Shown piece by piece: positions 1 to 12,000 of a stretch of DNA of 64,000 bases. Every line of letters begins with the position of its first letter. Position 1 is the first letter of the stretch. Origin of the DNA: Fennellomyces sp. T-0311 (lineage: Eukaryota > Mucoromycota > Mucoromycetes > Mucorales > Lichtheimiaceae); NCBI GenBank assembly GCA_025266875.1, contig JALLLT010000022.1, positions 372,001 to 436,000 on the forward strand, read 5' to 3'. Under the pieces are notes generated by a model. That model made no database searches and was not told the DNA's origin. It was given only the letters and a program-made list of their open reading frames with translations. Position numbers and translations under genes: made by a program.

Positions 1-1
1 C

Positions 2-1448
2 GATGGCTTCATTTCATTCACCCGCTACTTGGGTCCTGAAGACGAGGCCACCAGCCAGATGACCGATGAAAACGGCCAGATGCGTGAATACTATCTCAAA
101 AAATCCAAAGAACTTTGGGAAAAAGTCTTCTCATGTAAGAAAGGACTGTGTCACTAAGGGAATGAAGCTAACATTCGCATGTAAAGTCTGCAAGGACAAG
201 GATGTTCCTGTGATCAACGTCAAAAAGTATCTAAGCAACACATCCGCGTTCCCCAATGCTGAGGGTTACTTTAAGCACGTTTATTACGTACACGGCGACA
301 GTGACGTGGTGGTGCAAACGTTTCGCCGGATGACAATTACACAACGTGCAACCGAGCTGGTCAGTCTGCTGTCGTTGCACAACCAACCCCACATGGGCCA
401 GATCGTCGAAGTGCTTCAAGAGGACGGTGGCGAAATCATCGGACTTACCATGAAGCGCTATCAAAAGACGTTGAAGCAGTACACGCACAAGCACACGCAT
501 CATCGCTTAACAGCACACCAAAAGATGGATCTGATACGGCAAATGCTGGTGTGCATGAAGTGTATCCACGATCTTGGCATTGCCCATCGGGATCTATCCG
601 AAGTCAACTTTATGGTCGACGAAACGCAAGATGACGTGTTGGCCGACGGCAGTGCGCGAGCCAACCTCTATCTGATTGACTTTGGCAAGGCGCTGTTGAC
701 GAAACCTGAGGATATGCGGCGGTGGTGGGTGGATCGACCCAAGGTGGAAGGGGAATACGAGGGTGAGGTATTGCCTGAGACAGAGAAAGAATTGGATATT
801 TGGTGCGAGAACCTGCCATGGGTCAAGGCCAAGCCGGACCACGGTTACCGCCATTACCGCTCGATACAGACACTACCGCGCACACGTACCGATCACGACG
901 TCTTGCCCTGGCTCATTCATCCCATTGCTGAGGACATTTACTCCATTGGCACTTTGATCTGGAAGATCTTTGCCGAGACCGAGCCGTGGTATGGTATTCT
1001 AGATACGGATCTGAAGGGCTTGCGTGAGACGGTCAAGAACGACTTTGCCATTGAAAAAACTTTGGAGAGAGAAGTTGCAGGCGAATTGAGTCGCAGTCTG
1101 CTACGACTATGCTTGCGCACCAGTCCCGAAGAGCGCAAGACGGCTGCCGAGATCCTGGAATGGTTGGATCAGCCTGAGATACGCGAAGGCCTGGTTAAGG
1201 AATGGACGGAAAATGCCCCGGTCAGCAGGACCAAGCGGCATGCCAAGGCAGCGTACAGGTTTGAGGAGGAGCAGTCGCGCGAGCAACGACAACGTCGGGG
1301 TGGACCTGGATCAAGAAAGGTGGGCCGTGGTCGTGGCCGCGGACGGGGAAGCCGATCAGATCATCACAGTGCAGAGGATGAAAAGAAGTCTGACGAGCCC
1401 GAGCAAAGCCAACAGCAACGAACACCGCGTATCATCCTTATTCCATAA
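2..1448 (+). CDS. Protein kinase-like protein, 5' end outside window
   Basis: The first coding stretch (2-134) is open from the window edge. It joins through a 52-base intron (135-186, GTAAGA..AAAG with a CTAAC branch site) to a long exon 187-1448, so the true frame does not begin at the ATG at 66. The protein has a catalytic loop HRDLSEVNF, a metal-binding motif LIDFGKA, and a conserved C-lobe segment EDIYSIGTLIWKIF. These mark the eukaryotic protein kinase fold. The likely beta-3 strand reads VVVQTFRRM, with glutamine where the ATP-binding lysine is expected. The C-terminal 80 residues are basic and RG-rich (GRGRGRG), which can suggest RNA or nuclear association. I cannot place it in a named kinase subfamily, and the substrate is unknown. 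Confidence 0.8.
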
Positions 1449-2460
1449 ATTTCCTACACTTCTTGTAATTAATATATAACGTACACACACATCCTTCATC
1501 ATTCTCATCAAGTCACATCATTAAAGCTTAACGGCTCTTCCAGTTGTAGTCACGATTTCCGAGCTCCAAGCATGCCGCAGTAATGATAGAAAACGTCCAC
1601 TGGGCCTCGTGAGTTTCATAGTGGTCTCAGCGTAATTTGTTTGACTAAACGCCCGAAAACCATGCCACCATTAAATTACCTGTAGCCACAAGCATGCCAT
1701 GCCGATCAACGCAGTGTCCATGATGGATCACTCGCTTAACCAGAATAAATTCTCTTACCACTTTGTTTGTTTTGCTCCTTCGCCAAAAGATGGAAAGTGC
1801 TGAGCAAAAGCTTGTCGATATCTTATCACTGCCCTTCCCACCCGGCCGTTCAGACTAAATACCAATAGAGATCTTCCGCAGCCATCATTGTTTATGCAAT
1901 GTTAAGCTCGATCTCTAAAAATAGGAACCATTCACTGTCAGAAGAGCATATGGAAATGCATATGACTGGTTGATCTGAAAGTGGTGGCGTAGCACACATT
2001 GCTCCATATTGATGACGATTTGTGATCAGCCATCCAGATGAATCAAGAAAGTACTCAGCAATTTTTCTAATTCCCACCAGCAGCCAACTGCATATAACAG
2101 GATTTGATACTGTACACAATACGACGGAGAGCAGCTGCGTCTTATTTATAGAGATCACTGATTGAAAGCGAAAAGTCAAACCCGAGATTTGGGTTACAAA
2201 GTGGCAAACAAAGCTAATTTCGGGGACACAGTGTGGCTGTGTCTCCAGTTTCACTAAATCTCGAAATGCTCGTTGTGCGAGGTTGGATGATTCCCTTCGT
2301 TGATGATAAGGGGGACCCTCAGACTTTTTCGATAGTGAGAAAAAAAATCGATTTGCCTTTTATATGAAGTCCTTGTGGTCCTCGTCATCATTTTTTTTCC
2401 TTTCGCAAAACACTTATAAACCTCTTTCCATTTTGTCCGTTTTAAACCTGATATGTGGTG
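1449..2460. other. Intergenic, no gene recognised
   Basis: About 1 kb between the kinase and the membrane-protein gene. Short frames occur on both strands, but none shows a domain or convincing splice sites. It presumably holds the terminator of the kinase gene and the promoter of the next gene. A short hairpin-forming ACACAG..CTGTGT sequence lies near 2227. Confidence 0.5.
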
Positions 2461-3507
2461 ATGAGCAGACAATACAGCACTTCAGAATCTCTGATCCGCT
2501 ATGGACGTCGCGATAGCACCGTCAGCAATCCATCGATATCTGAACTCGAGCGCCTTCGACGTCGCAGCGAGTCCAGCGTTAAGTATGTCCCTGGTGCGAT
2601 CACTACCGTACTTTACGATACAACATTCGGCGCTCTGGTGGAACAAGCGAACCGCGAGCGTGAAGAGTATATTGCACGCCTTGATGCTATAAAAGACGAA
2701 CCCTCACTTGCTGCCATCGCTGAGGAAGACGGCAGCAATATATTGCCAGACGAAGTCGTTGAAAAATATCGCAAGCACTTTCTCAAGGCAACACGTCACT
2801 TGCAGCAAGAGCTACCCAATAGCTACGTACTCCTGACCGGTATCGGTTATGTTCCTTCCGTGATTTCCATGGTCCAATATCTTGAACCAGATAGCTACTA
2901 TTTCCAACGTGGACAAGGCCGGACCTATCTCTACCTCGTGTTATCTGCCATCAGCTTTTATATCGTCACGTACGCGCTACTGTACTATATTTTATTCCCG
3001 TGGTTCGCTGCAACTATGAATGGAAGTAATATGGCACCACTCAAAGGCGTAATCGACCCAGACCATGATCCGCCCACGATCTGGGCTACCTTGGATTATA
3101 ATTTCATTCGACGCGTGGTGGTCGAAGCACCTCCGGGGTTGCACTACATGCCTAGTATCCTGGGCTTTTATCGGCTCATGTACATTGTATACGACATCGC
3201 CTCTGGTATTTTTTCGTTCATTATGCTGACGGCTATCATATTGTCTGAAAAGAACGAAAATTACTACAACGGTGGAGGGATCGAGCAGTTCGTCTTTACA
3301 GTGTGGATATTTATTATCAACACGCTTATGTTCATCGTGCATATTTATGCGCTGTTCAAGGCGGATACAGAGTTGCGCAGACAATGGCATCGCAGAAATA
3401 AAGAGAAGATGGAGTCTTCTCAGAACACGTCCGAGATGGAGACTGGCCAACTGTTGGAAAGCGGACGACAATGCCAAACCCCTCCACCTGTGGTAACACA
3501 ACATTGA
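2461..3507 (+). CDS. Unknown membrane protein, about three TM segments
   Basis: Single-exon gene of 348 residues. The first ATG in frame is at 2461; the two codons upstream in frame are GTG. The N-terminal 110 residues are charged, Ser/Arg-rich and predicted soluble. Hydrophobic segments follow at about residues 156-184 (TYLYLVLSAISFYIVTYALL), 236-261 and 277-299. The tail is short, charged and Gln/Ser-rich. I do not recognise the family. The topology suggests an integral membrane protein with a cytosolic N-terminus, but this is inference. The length, ATG context and long uninterrupted frame make it a real gene. Confidence 0.75.
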   Translation: MSRQYSTSESLIRYGRRDSTVSNPSISELERLRRRSESSVKYVPGAITTVLYDTTFGALVEQANREREEYIARLDAIKDEPSLAAIAEEDGSNILPDEVVEKYRKHFLKATRHLQQELPNSYVLLTGIGYVPSVISMVQYLEPDSYYFQRGQGRTYLYLVLSAISFYIVTYALLYYILFPWFAATMNGSNMAPLKGVIDPDHDPPTIWATLDYNFIRRVVVEAPPGLHYMPSILGFYRLMYIVYDIASGIFSFIMLTAIILSEKNENYYNGGGIEQFVFTVWIFIINTLMFIVHIYALFKADTELRRQWHRRNKEKMESSQNTSEMETGQLLESGRQCQTPPPVVTQH

Positions 3508-6500
3508 TCATCTATATCCCATTACCAAATACTCTTGTATAAGAGGAAATTTTCTCTCTCTATACCTTTGTCATATAGCATCTTTCGCCAATTCCCTTTT
3601 CACCCTACGCATCCTTATTTTCTGTTAATGTCGTTGAAAGCAATTTCTACATAAATGTAAACTAATATCGTCGTGTACATATCAGTTGCTTCAAAAAAAG
3701 GCATACGAATATATTCTCGCCACAGTCAAGTCTCCTCTTTGACCAAAACTGGAGTCATGAGCAGCCATTTGCCTGAAACGTAGTTTTGCACGACAGCAAT
3801 TAGGTAACATCCGTAAACACTAGTTGACATGCTACAGCCCGATTGAGCTACCACATTTGGGCTTGATTATGTACGCTCCTCAATACCTCATCAAAATAAT
3901 ATGTGCCTAAAACGCTATTTGATATGCTTCCTACGTAAATATACATACATTCATGTGACTCGACTCTATAGTAAGTGAATCTTCAACAATTTCGACAGCG
4001 GTGACCGCTGAAAGAGAATGTAATTTAATTAATAGGTTATTACTTTTGTACCATCTACCAATGAAGTCTTAGTGGATATAACAGTCGATAGACACGTGTC
4101 CTCGTTCAAGTCTGTATAGCTGATGTGAATTACATTGTTTGTAGGCCAGATAATTCATGTGGACACAGGACAACACAAACTCCTATAAAGTGCGTACCAC
4201 ATACGAAAAGATGCCGTGACGAGTAGAAGATTTACATGGCTTACTCTCTGGACCACATTCAATCCCTCCTCCGTCACTGGGTAGCGCTTATGGCCAAGAA
4301 AAATGTCAACCGACCTGGCTAGTTCGTACATCAAACTGTACACTGGTGCTTGACAACGAGGCGTTGAATGAATACTGTGCACTGTCCTATTCTTGGAAAA
4401 ATCCGGGCGAAGTTATTTCTTGAGATGACAGTAAAACTCTACACGTCAATAAGGACAAACTCAAGGTAGCATGTCATTGTATCAACGGACACAACAAACT
4501 TAACACGTTAGGCATAGAAAATATGCAAAAACTATAGAATCGAGTACTTTTGGTACGTGAAACTCTGACCAATAACATTTACAGAAATGCAAAGTATACC
4601 GTAGGGTTGATTTCAGTTGACCACATCCATTATGATTATCATCTGTATCTGGTAGAGCTAATTACAAAGCTTTAATCCTGTCTGCCCGAAACCTATTTCT
4701 TTATTCTATCTTTGGTGTACCATTAAATTCGAATGAAAGTAATACTATGCTCAGGCTAGATGAAGAATAAACGTTACCATCCTGGATGAGTGTAAGTGAG
4801 CTGCATATTCCGCAACGAATATTTAACGATGGTCTCTTACATTCAGGTTTCGATAATTACGTCGTACACCGCGGCTCATTGCTCATGATCCGCAACTTTA
4901 CACCGATAACTATTGCCAAAAAATCAAATTAGTCCAATATTTTCAGCGATGGCATCTTACCGAATTCGATCACCCCAGGAACGGCCGTTACGTATGCATC
5001 CTTCATCAGACAGTGCATCAAGATGATTCACCTAAGGATTTCGACTGGCTCACTGAAACTTATAGATTAAAAACTACAAATTGGACTCCAGTCCATAAAA
5101 AAAATGGATCTTTGGTTACCATATCGCCGTTTACGAAATACACCGTAGCCTTGTTATCTTTGACGAAGAAAATTTGCACGGAGTGCTTTATTCTTGTAGG
5201 CTTTCAACTATTTAAAGCAGCATAAATTTGTCTTTTTCCTTGGATATCTGTGAGTATGTACATTGTAGGTATTCCGATTACCGACTAGAGGTTTAACCTC
5301 GGTATAATTTCACTTAACTTCCGAGATTATCTCACGTCATCACTGTCATGTAACTGCCCGGTGGTCTATGAAAGAGGCACGAAAACGCCTATTACATACG
5401 TAGTCGCATACACAATGAGATTGCCCTATGTCCATTTACATTTGTCAAGTTATGAGTATTTTGACAAGACAACTAAATGGTATATGTACATTATAGTTCT
5501 AAACCACCACTCTCGAATGCTCACACATAAACATATGAACGTTCTACGTATAGAAGACGGTGTACCAAACTGCTACGTATGGCAACCATTTATAGTACGT
5601 ATTTATCACAGTAAATCGACTACCGTGGTGTTTATTTATGTAATTTTTACAGTAGAATTTCGTCATAATAGCTCCATATAGTAATTATCGCTGTAAAATC
5701 CCGGGACTTGTACAGTAGATGCCCGGCAAGATTTCGGCATACACTGTGAAATTATACAACCCCGCCCTTTGGTATCCTGAACATAGTAGTGCTTGATATT
5801 AAATCTAAACTGAAGCTTACGTATAGGGTAGTAAAATATGTCAGTACTTTTAGTAACGATAGTTTAGTATATGGCCTGACTGCGGCTGTTTATGATGAGG
5901 AGATTATTTGTGCCGTTGTTAGTACGTACGTAGGAAGGTGCTAGACGGCTGTTGAGGGATACGCAACAATTGGACTGTAGATACATTATCTGTTATTAGC
6001 GCCATGCAGATGTAGTTGTAGTAAACATACTAGAATCTATGCGAAAGCCTAATTTTGAGCTGTTTCTATTAGGCCCACATAGCGGACACTCTAAGTAGGC
6101 TTTTTTTAACTTTTTTAGGGTGACATGTTATGATCACAGGTCACAATGTAGCATCAACGTTATCTGTGAATTTACACAAACAGGAAGTCCATAACATCGG
6201 CGACAGGCAATTGCCTAATGCCCATACTAACGTGCAAATGGGAAATATTAAACGATGCGGAAGGTGTTTGTATACACAATTACAATCTAATAGCCAGGAT
6301 TTTCTATCAAACCAAAAGGAGAAAATAACGTGATTGTCGAAAAGGTAACAAATCGATCACTTTCATCGAAAATAGGAATCATGTTTCCTCAAAAAGTCTA
6401 TTCCGAATCAGCGTCGGGTTTGCCTTCGCATTAACCAGGGTTAGCTTCAAACATGATTGGCCAGAAAAAAAAGGTAGGTAAGGCAACAGCGGTCTCACCG

Positions 6501-6538
6501 TTGCACTTTTCTTCTTCCTTTACTCTCGTCGCAACACT
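3508..6538. other. 3-kb gene-poor interval
   Basis: AT-rich sequence between the membrane protein and calcineurin A. No recognisable domain was found on either strand. One stretch (4857-5225, listed separately) has protein-like composition. Another frame at 5361-5681 is long enough to notice but no longer than chance frames in AT-rich DNA. Promoter elements for calcineurin should lie at the right end. Confidence 0.5.
4857..5225 (+). other. Coding-like stretch, possible exon or gene relic
   Basis: The plus-strand frame is open from just after a stop at 4854 to a stop near 5223. It reads as a plausible protein with well-spread aromatic and charged residues (for example YFQRWHLTEFDHPRNGRYV). 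There is no ATG near its left end, but a possible splice acceptor (TTACATTCAG) lies just upstream. It could be an internal exon, the remains of a decayed gene or mobile element, or chance. Length alone is not significant in a window of this size. No family recognised. Confidence 0.25.
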
Positions 6539-8249
6539 ATGAAGGATACACCGATGGGAGAGAAGCCCGATTTTTCCAAGTATACGATGGACGACGGGAC
6601 CGTCGTAAACACCAAGGAGCGCATTTACACACGTAACCAGAGTACTTTGAGGGCTTTGCAAAGAAAATCTGAAACAACTATGTAGAGGTGGAACCACCTG
6701 CAGTGGATAAGCCAAGTGATGAGGAGTTATGGGATAAAGAGCGACCAGGTCATCCAAGATTGGATTTTTTAAAGAACCATTTTCTTCACGAAGGACGGCT
6801 GCATGAACACCAAGCACTGCAAATCATCAGCTCCGTCAAGTCGATCCTGCGTTCGGAGCCGACACTTTTACGAGTTCCGGCACCCATCACCATTTGTGGC
6901 GACATTCATGGCCAGTACTACGATCTGGTCAAACTCTTTGAAGTGGGCGGCGACCCTGCAACAACGCGATACTTGTTTCTAGGCGATTATGTGGATCGCG
7001 GTTATTTCTCAATCGAAGTGATGCTGTATATGTGGTCATTCAAGCTGTGGTACCCGAACACGTTTTCGCTGTTGCGTGGTAACCACGAATGCCGGCATTT
7101 GACGGACTACTTTACGTTCAAAATGGAATGCAAACACAAGTATTCGGAAGCAGTGTATGCAGCAGCAATGGACTGTTTTGACTGCTTACCGCTGGCGGCG
7201 GTGGTGAATGACCAGTTCTTGTGCATGCACGGCGGCATCTCGCCGTCGCTCAAAACACTCAAGGATATTGAAGATCTGGACAGGTTCCGAGAAACGCCTA
7301 CGAGTGGCTTGATGTGCGACTTGCTTTGGGCTGATCCCTACGAGGACTTTGACGCCGAACACCATCCCAAATTCGATCACAACCATGTCCGGGGTTGCTC
7401 GTACTTTTTCAGCTACAAGGCTGCGTGCCAGTTTTTGGACAAGAATCACCTGTTATCGATCATCCGTGCGCATGAAGCTCAGGCGAACGGCTACCGGATG
7501 TATCGCAAGAGCAAGTCAACTGGTTTCCCTGCTTTGATGACAATCTTTTCGGCACCCAATTACATTGACATTTATAACAATAAGGCAGCCGTGCTTCGTT
7601 ATGACAAGAACGTCCTCAACATCCGTCAGTTCAACGCGAGTCCCCATCCGTATTGGCTACCCAACTTCATGAACGTGTTTGACTGGAGCTTACCGTTCGT
7701 CGGCGAAAAGATCACCTCCATGCTGTTGGCCATCTTGAACATCTGTACGCAGGAGGAGCTGCGTGCGGATGAACATGACATGATCGAGCCAACCTCCCCC
7801 GTCATGTATCGTCGCCCTTCGCCGGATTACGAACAGCATCGGAGACATATTATCCAGAACAAGATCCGGGCGATTGGAAGGATCTCCAGGGCGTATTCGG
7901 TGCTTCGAGAGCATGCTGAGATGGTCGATGAGCTGAAACACTTGTCCGGAACAGGCAAATTGCCGGCTGGCACACTTATGCTTGGTTCAGAAGGCATACG
8001 CGATGGTAAAGTTGAATCAAGCAACCCCATAATCGTCACTAACACAGCCTGTGCATAGCCATCAGTACATTCGAGGAGGCCAAGCAGCAAGATATTGAAA
8101 ACGAACGGTTGCCACCCAGACGCCCAATCAACGCCAACCCCACCAGCAGTAAGATCAGTCAACTGGTGACGGATCAAGAAATCCATGAGCCCGTGGCATC
8201 ACCACCAAAAGATGCCACACAGAAGCGAGACAAGGGAACCACTCTTTAA
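6539..8249 (+). CDS. CNA1: Calcineurin A, catalytic subunit (PP2B phosphatase)
   Basis: Ca2+/calmodulin-activated Ser/Thr phosphatase. It works with calcineurin B and typically dephosphorylates transcription factors controlling stress response and fungal growth form. Exons: 6539-6632, 6686-8005 and 8059-8249, giving about 534 residues; both introns are 53 bases. Metallophosphatase motifs are intact: GDIHGQ, GDYVDRG, RGNHECR and a late APNYID. A calcineurin B-binding helix region and a calmodulin-binding segment ([19 protein letters not shown]) follow. The last exon supplies the autoinhibitory element [19 protein letters not shown], which is lost if the frame is read through the second intron to the TAG at 8056. 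The stop lies 49 bases from the stop of the convergent Eaf1 gene. Mucorales often carry several calcineurin A paralogues; I cannot tell which this is. Confidence 0.96.
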
Positions 8250-8298
8250 AAATCTGTACAATTTCCTGTTTAATCCTTAATAAAAGCTATACATTTTT

Positions 8299-11200
8299 TT
8301 AATTCTTGTCGGATGGTGGCTGCTGTTGCTGTTGCTGTTGTTGTTGCTGTTGTTGTTGTAACTGCTGCTGTTGCATTTGAAGTAACTGTTGCACTTGCGC
8401 AGCCTGGAATCGCTGTTGCTGTTGTTGCTGTTGCTGCTGCTGAACAGCTAGTAGCGCCGCAGCCGAAATTCCATTCGCATTGTTTGCACCACCAGACATG
8501 GCCATAGCAGCAGCTGCTAGTTGTTGAGGAGATGGCACATCACGTTGTCCACCCGATGGACCCGGGACCAAAGCAGGTGCTTGTGTGGCTGGCGACGATG
8601 CTCCGTTTGCTTGCTGTTGCGCTCGTAAGTGCAATTGTGCAATGTATCGTTGTAGCTGTGCCTGTTGAGCCGGCGCCAGCTGTTGCAAAGCAAACTGTTG
8701 CATCGGTATTCCCATTTGCATTAGCCGGTTGGCAACTACTAATGGATTGGTAGCAGCTGCTTGCGGCGAGTTGACCTGTGGCTGTGGCTGTTGTTGTTGA
8801 GGAGGCGGGGTGGGTTGTTGTTGTGGTGAGGATTCAGGAGCAGGTGATGGTGTAGGTCTGGGAGATTGCGTACGTCCCGCTTGTGCTTGTGCTTGAGCCT
8901 GAGCCTGAGCCTGAGCAGCAACTGCAGCCAACGCCATTTGTTGTTGTCGCAGCAATTGTAATTGGGCAGGAGGGTATCGATTCAATTGAGGCTGTTGCTG
9001 TTGCTGGGGTTGAGCTGGTGGTGGTCTCGCAGGTGTTGGAGCCGGGGACCTCTGCGGCTGTTGTGGCTGTTGCTGTGGTCGAGGCAGTCCTTGGTAGTTC
9101 TGCACTCCCAATCCATATGCAGCTGATAAATGTCGTTGTTCCAGTATCATTTGGGCCATTTGTCGATCACGCTGAGCCTTGTGCATGCTCATTTCCATGG
9201 CAGTTGGCAGCCGCTGGCCGTTGGCGTTCATACCATGCGTTTCGATGGTACTGCGAGGTGTTGGTGCCACCACAGTATTCCGTTGGGCCTCGTCTCGTTT
9301 CTTTTGACTGCGTTTGATGGCCTCAAACACATTGTACTGTCGTTGTCGTCGTTTGGAAGTATCCAATCGTTGCGAAAGACGTCGAGATGACTCCTTTTTC
9401 AGCTTTTGCAAATGTTGCTGGGATACTTGGCCTGATAATGTTGTCAGATTGTTCGTCTTCCACCGCTCATGACATTCCCAAGCTGAACGATTCGATCCGG
9501 CTCTGGTTGAATTGAATGTGTCGCTGATCAGTTCCCAGTTGAATCCGAACTGCAGAATGAGCGATATTAAGCACAGATCGTCATCTTCGGACCAATTGGT
9601 CAGTTCGCGTGGGTTCGCGGGTGCAGACGGAGCTCGAGGCTGCGTTGCCGGCACATCACGGATCTTGCGAGGGGCAAACAAGGGTGAAATCAATGGCGTT
9701 GGGTCGTATCGGTCGTATCGAGGCAACGATGCTGGCATCTTTATGGTAGCAGGAGGTAGTGGAATCTGCTCGCCGTCGCTGTTGCGTTTCCTCGACAGCT
9801 GTGTGGGTTGCTTTTTAAGAGTCGTTCGGGTGGTGGATAGCTTGGATATAGGGACAATCCTCCCGTACTCGAGTTCGTTGAAGTACGGATCGTCGTACTC
9901 AGGATTGGGTGGTTCGTACGTTAGCAAATCTGGAAACAGCGCATGGATATCGAATGTTCCAAAGTCTTCGATTGGCAGCGTGAAGACTGGAATGTTTGGA
10001 TCCAGCGAGCGGATGGCCGTGCGGTACGTTTGCATGACTGTCGACGAAAGTGCCGCTGGCTCTTCCACGTACTCCTCTTCCGTAGGCTGCTGCTGCGGTG
10101 GTGTGGGCAAGGGCTGCGTGCGTGGGTGTTTCTCGAGAATCAGGCTGTCGTTGATGTCCAAGTCAGGCGACGGTGCACGATGGAAGTGATCGGAGGGCGG
10201 TGAATCTACGTTTACTGTGTCATGTGCTGCTGGTGATCGGGTCTTGACACACACCGTCGACTTATCCTCTGCCCAATGCCATTCCATCACTGCACGCGAC
10301 AGCGTGTACGCCATGGCAATCTTCCATTTGCGCTCTTCTCGGAAATCCGTCCGCATCCATCGCATCTCGTCGAGCAGGATATCCCAGTGCGTCTTTGATC
10401 GAGCCACCGACTTTTGCCGCTTCAGTTGTTTCATGCTCCACAAGTTCTTCTTTTTCATGTCCTCGATGCTCTGTACGGTTCTAATCGCCTTTTGCTCGTC
10501 CCACGCAAGCTTCATCGACAAGTTAGCTCGGGGTCGCAGCGACCACACCCTCCGATTACCTTCCAATCGTGTGTTGTTAGTGCCTTGCGGGCCGTCTGGA
10601 CAACTTTGTACAGTGGCTGAGCGTTGGCTTTCAGCTGCAACGCAAAGAGATCAATACGGGGCTCTTTTTCGGAAAACAGGTCGTGCAACTTGACACCATT
10701 GTAGGTTTGTGGCGGATAGTATTTGGAATCGGCGCGTCGGGCAGTTGGCAGGGACAATGCGCGTTGCTGAGCGGGACGTCGTTTCAGATCGCGCTTCTCT
10801 TTGCGGTAGTCCACGTTATGCTGCTTCATCCGAAAAAGCGTGAATGGTCTGCAAAAAAAAGGAAACAAAAAGGGAAACTCACATCCAGACCGGAAAGGAT
10901 TTCTCCTACGCTCTTGTGACGAATGGCACCGCTGACACCCCGCGTCACCATGCGCTCAGGAGGCGGCGGGACACGCCGCTGTTGCTGGCCTCGCTTGGTG
11001 GCTTCGGCATAAAGCGCGGGCGATACATTCTCTGACGTGGATTCTCGCTTGATCAGTCTATAAATACATCTTGAGCATACACCGTCCCTTTTATCCATCC
11101 TGGCTGTGTGTGTGTGTTACCGAAGCTTGTGCTGTTCCACGTACGCCGTCAGCTTTTGACTGTCAACCGGATCGCCGCCGTTTTCCAGGAATTTCGTAAA

Positions 11201-11497
11201 CTGATCGTGATCGTCCCAATCGTCCGACAAGAGGTATAATTCCCGAAGTAGTGCTTCATGGTGGTGGATCGTGGATCTAGTTGAAAAAAAGGTTCAGCAG
11301 GCAGAAGCGGTGCGGGTTGGAGGAGGCGAGTTTACTCTAGCTGGTGCTGTCTCTCCAGTTCTGCGTGTCGTCTGAGGGTGGCAAGATCCTGTTTTTTGCA
11401 GAATACGGATGAATGGTTGTGGCTCTCACATGGGCTGGCAAGAGGGACTCACATGCGAGCGCTTTTCGGTAGGCGTATCCGAAATATCCGCAGCCAT
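8299..11497 (-). CDS. EAF1: Eaf1/Vid21-type NuA4 scaffold subunit (HSA + SANT, Q-rich)
   Basis: Scaffold of the NuA4 histone acetyltransferase complex in the nucleus. My splice model has six exons: 11497-11453, 11388-11336, 11276-11121, 11057-10883, about 10823-10560, and 10509-8299 (about 967 residues). Evidence: an N-terminal region containing ALLRELYLLSDDW; a conserved linker with VTRGVSGAIRHKSVGEIL; an HSA domain (SKTHWDILLDEMRWMRTDF); a SANT/Myb repeat beginning NWSEDDDLCLISL; and a long Gln/Pro/Ala-rich C-terminus ending in near-pure poly-Q. This domain order matches Vid21/Eaf1. The acceptor of the fourth intron is uncertain by one codon. The gene is convergent with calcineurin A. Several open frames on the opposite strand over the Q-rich part are shadows of the CAG/CAA repeats. 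Confidence 0.92.
8314..8440 (-). repeat. CAG/CAA repeats encoding poly-Q tail of Eaf1
   Basis: Interrupted CAG/CAA codon repeats (CTG/TTG on the plus strand) encode two near-pure glutamine runs at the extreme C-terminus of the Eaf1-like protein. More Q-rich stretches continue to about 9080. Mixed CAG and CAA codons should slow length change, but some polymorphism between strains is likely. Confidence 0.85.
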
Positions 11498-12000
11498 TTT
11501 TGACAAGAATGTTTTAAAGAGAAGAATGGGATTATTTTCGGGGCGACACGTTTTCGTTCAGGAGGCGCATGGAAATCGCTACAGAGTGAAAAACACAGCC
11601 GTCAGAACAATATATCACGTTTCTTGTAACACCCTTTCCACCTCACTAACCCTCCCCCCCTTCTCACAACAACGACCCACCCGCCCCTTCGCACCGCAAC
11701 CCCAGCTCTCCCTCAACTCCATTCCGCAACGAAATAAATCGCAACCGTCGATCTGAAAAAGTCTGCGCTCCAATTTGCAATGTGTGGCCAGCCAAGATCC
11801 AAGCACTCATGGGATCTTGATTTATTACCTATGGGTTCTTTGAAAGGTCCTGGAATCCAACAAGACCTCTTCTTTTGACACACAAGGAAAAAAAAAGCAA
11901 AAAAAAATCAACAAGAGTTAAGGCGGAGTCCGGTTTGAATCTTTTTTTGGGAGGGTATACGACCCTTAAAGGGTTAGCTCGGATTCTTTTCTAGCGCTCT
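11498..12000. other. Intergenic, Eaf1 promoter and LtrA-gene 3' region
   Basis: About 500 bases lying upstream of Eaf1 (minus strand) and downstream of the LtrA-family gene, which is also on the minus strand. It contains a pyrimidine-rich block (near 11635-11710) and A-runs near 11885, but no RNA gene or coding frame I can support. Confidence 0.5.

Noticed and set aside
66..186. ATG at 66 as start of the kinase
   Set aside because: The frame from 66 to 186 is out of register with the exon at 2-134 and covers a canonical intron; the spliced reading is better.
5361..5681. 106-codon plus-strand frame
   Set aside because: Length is within chance for AT-rich DNA and it has no ATG near the start, no domain and no splice support.
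9512..10189. Long plus-strand frame opposite Eaf1
   Set aside because: It is the mirror of a coding exon rich in repeats; the minus strand has clear HSA and SANT domains.
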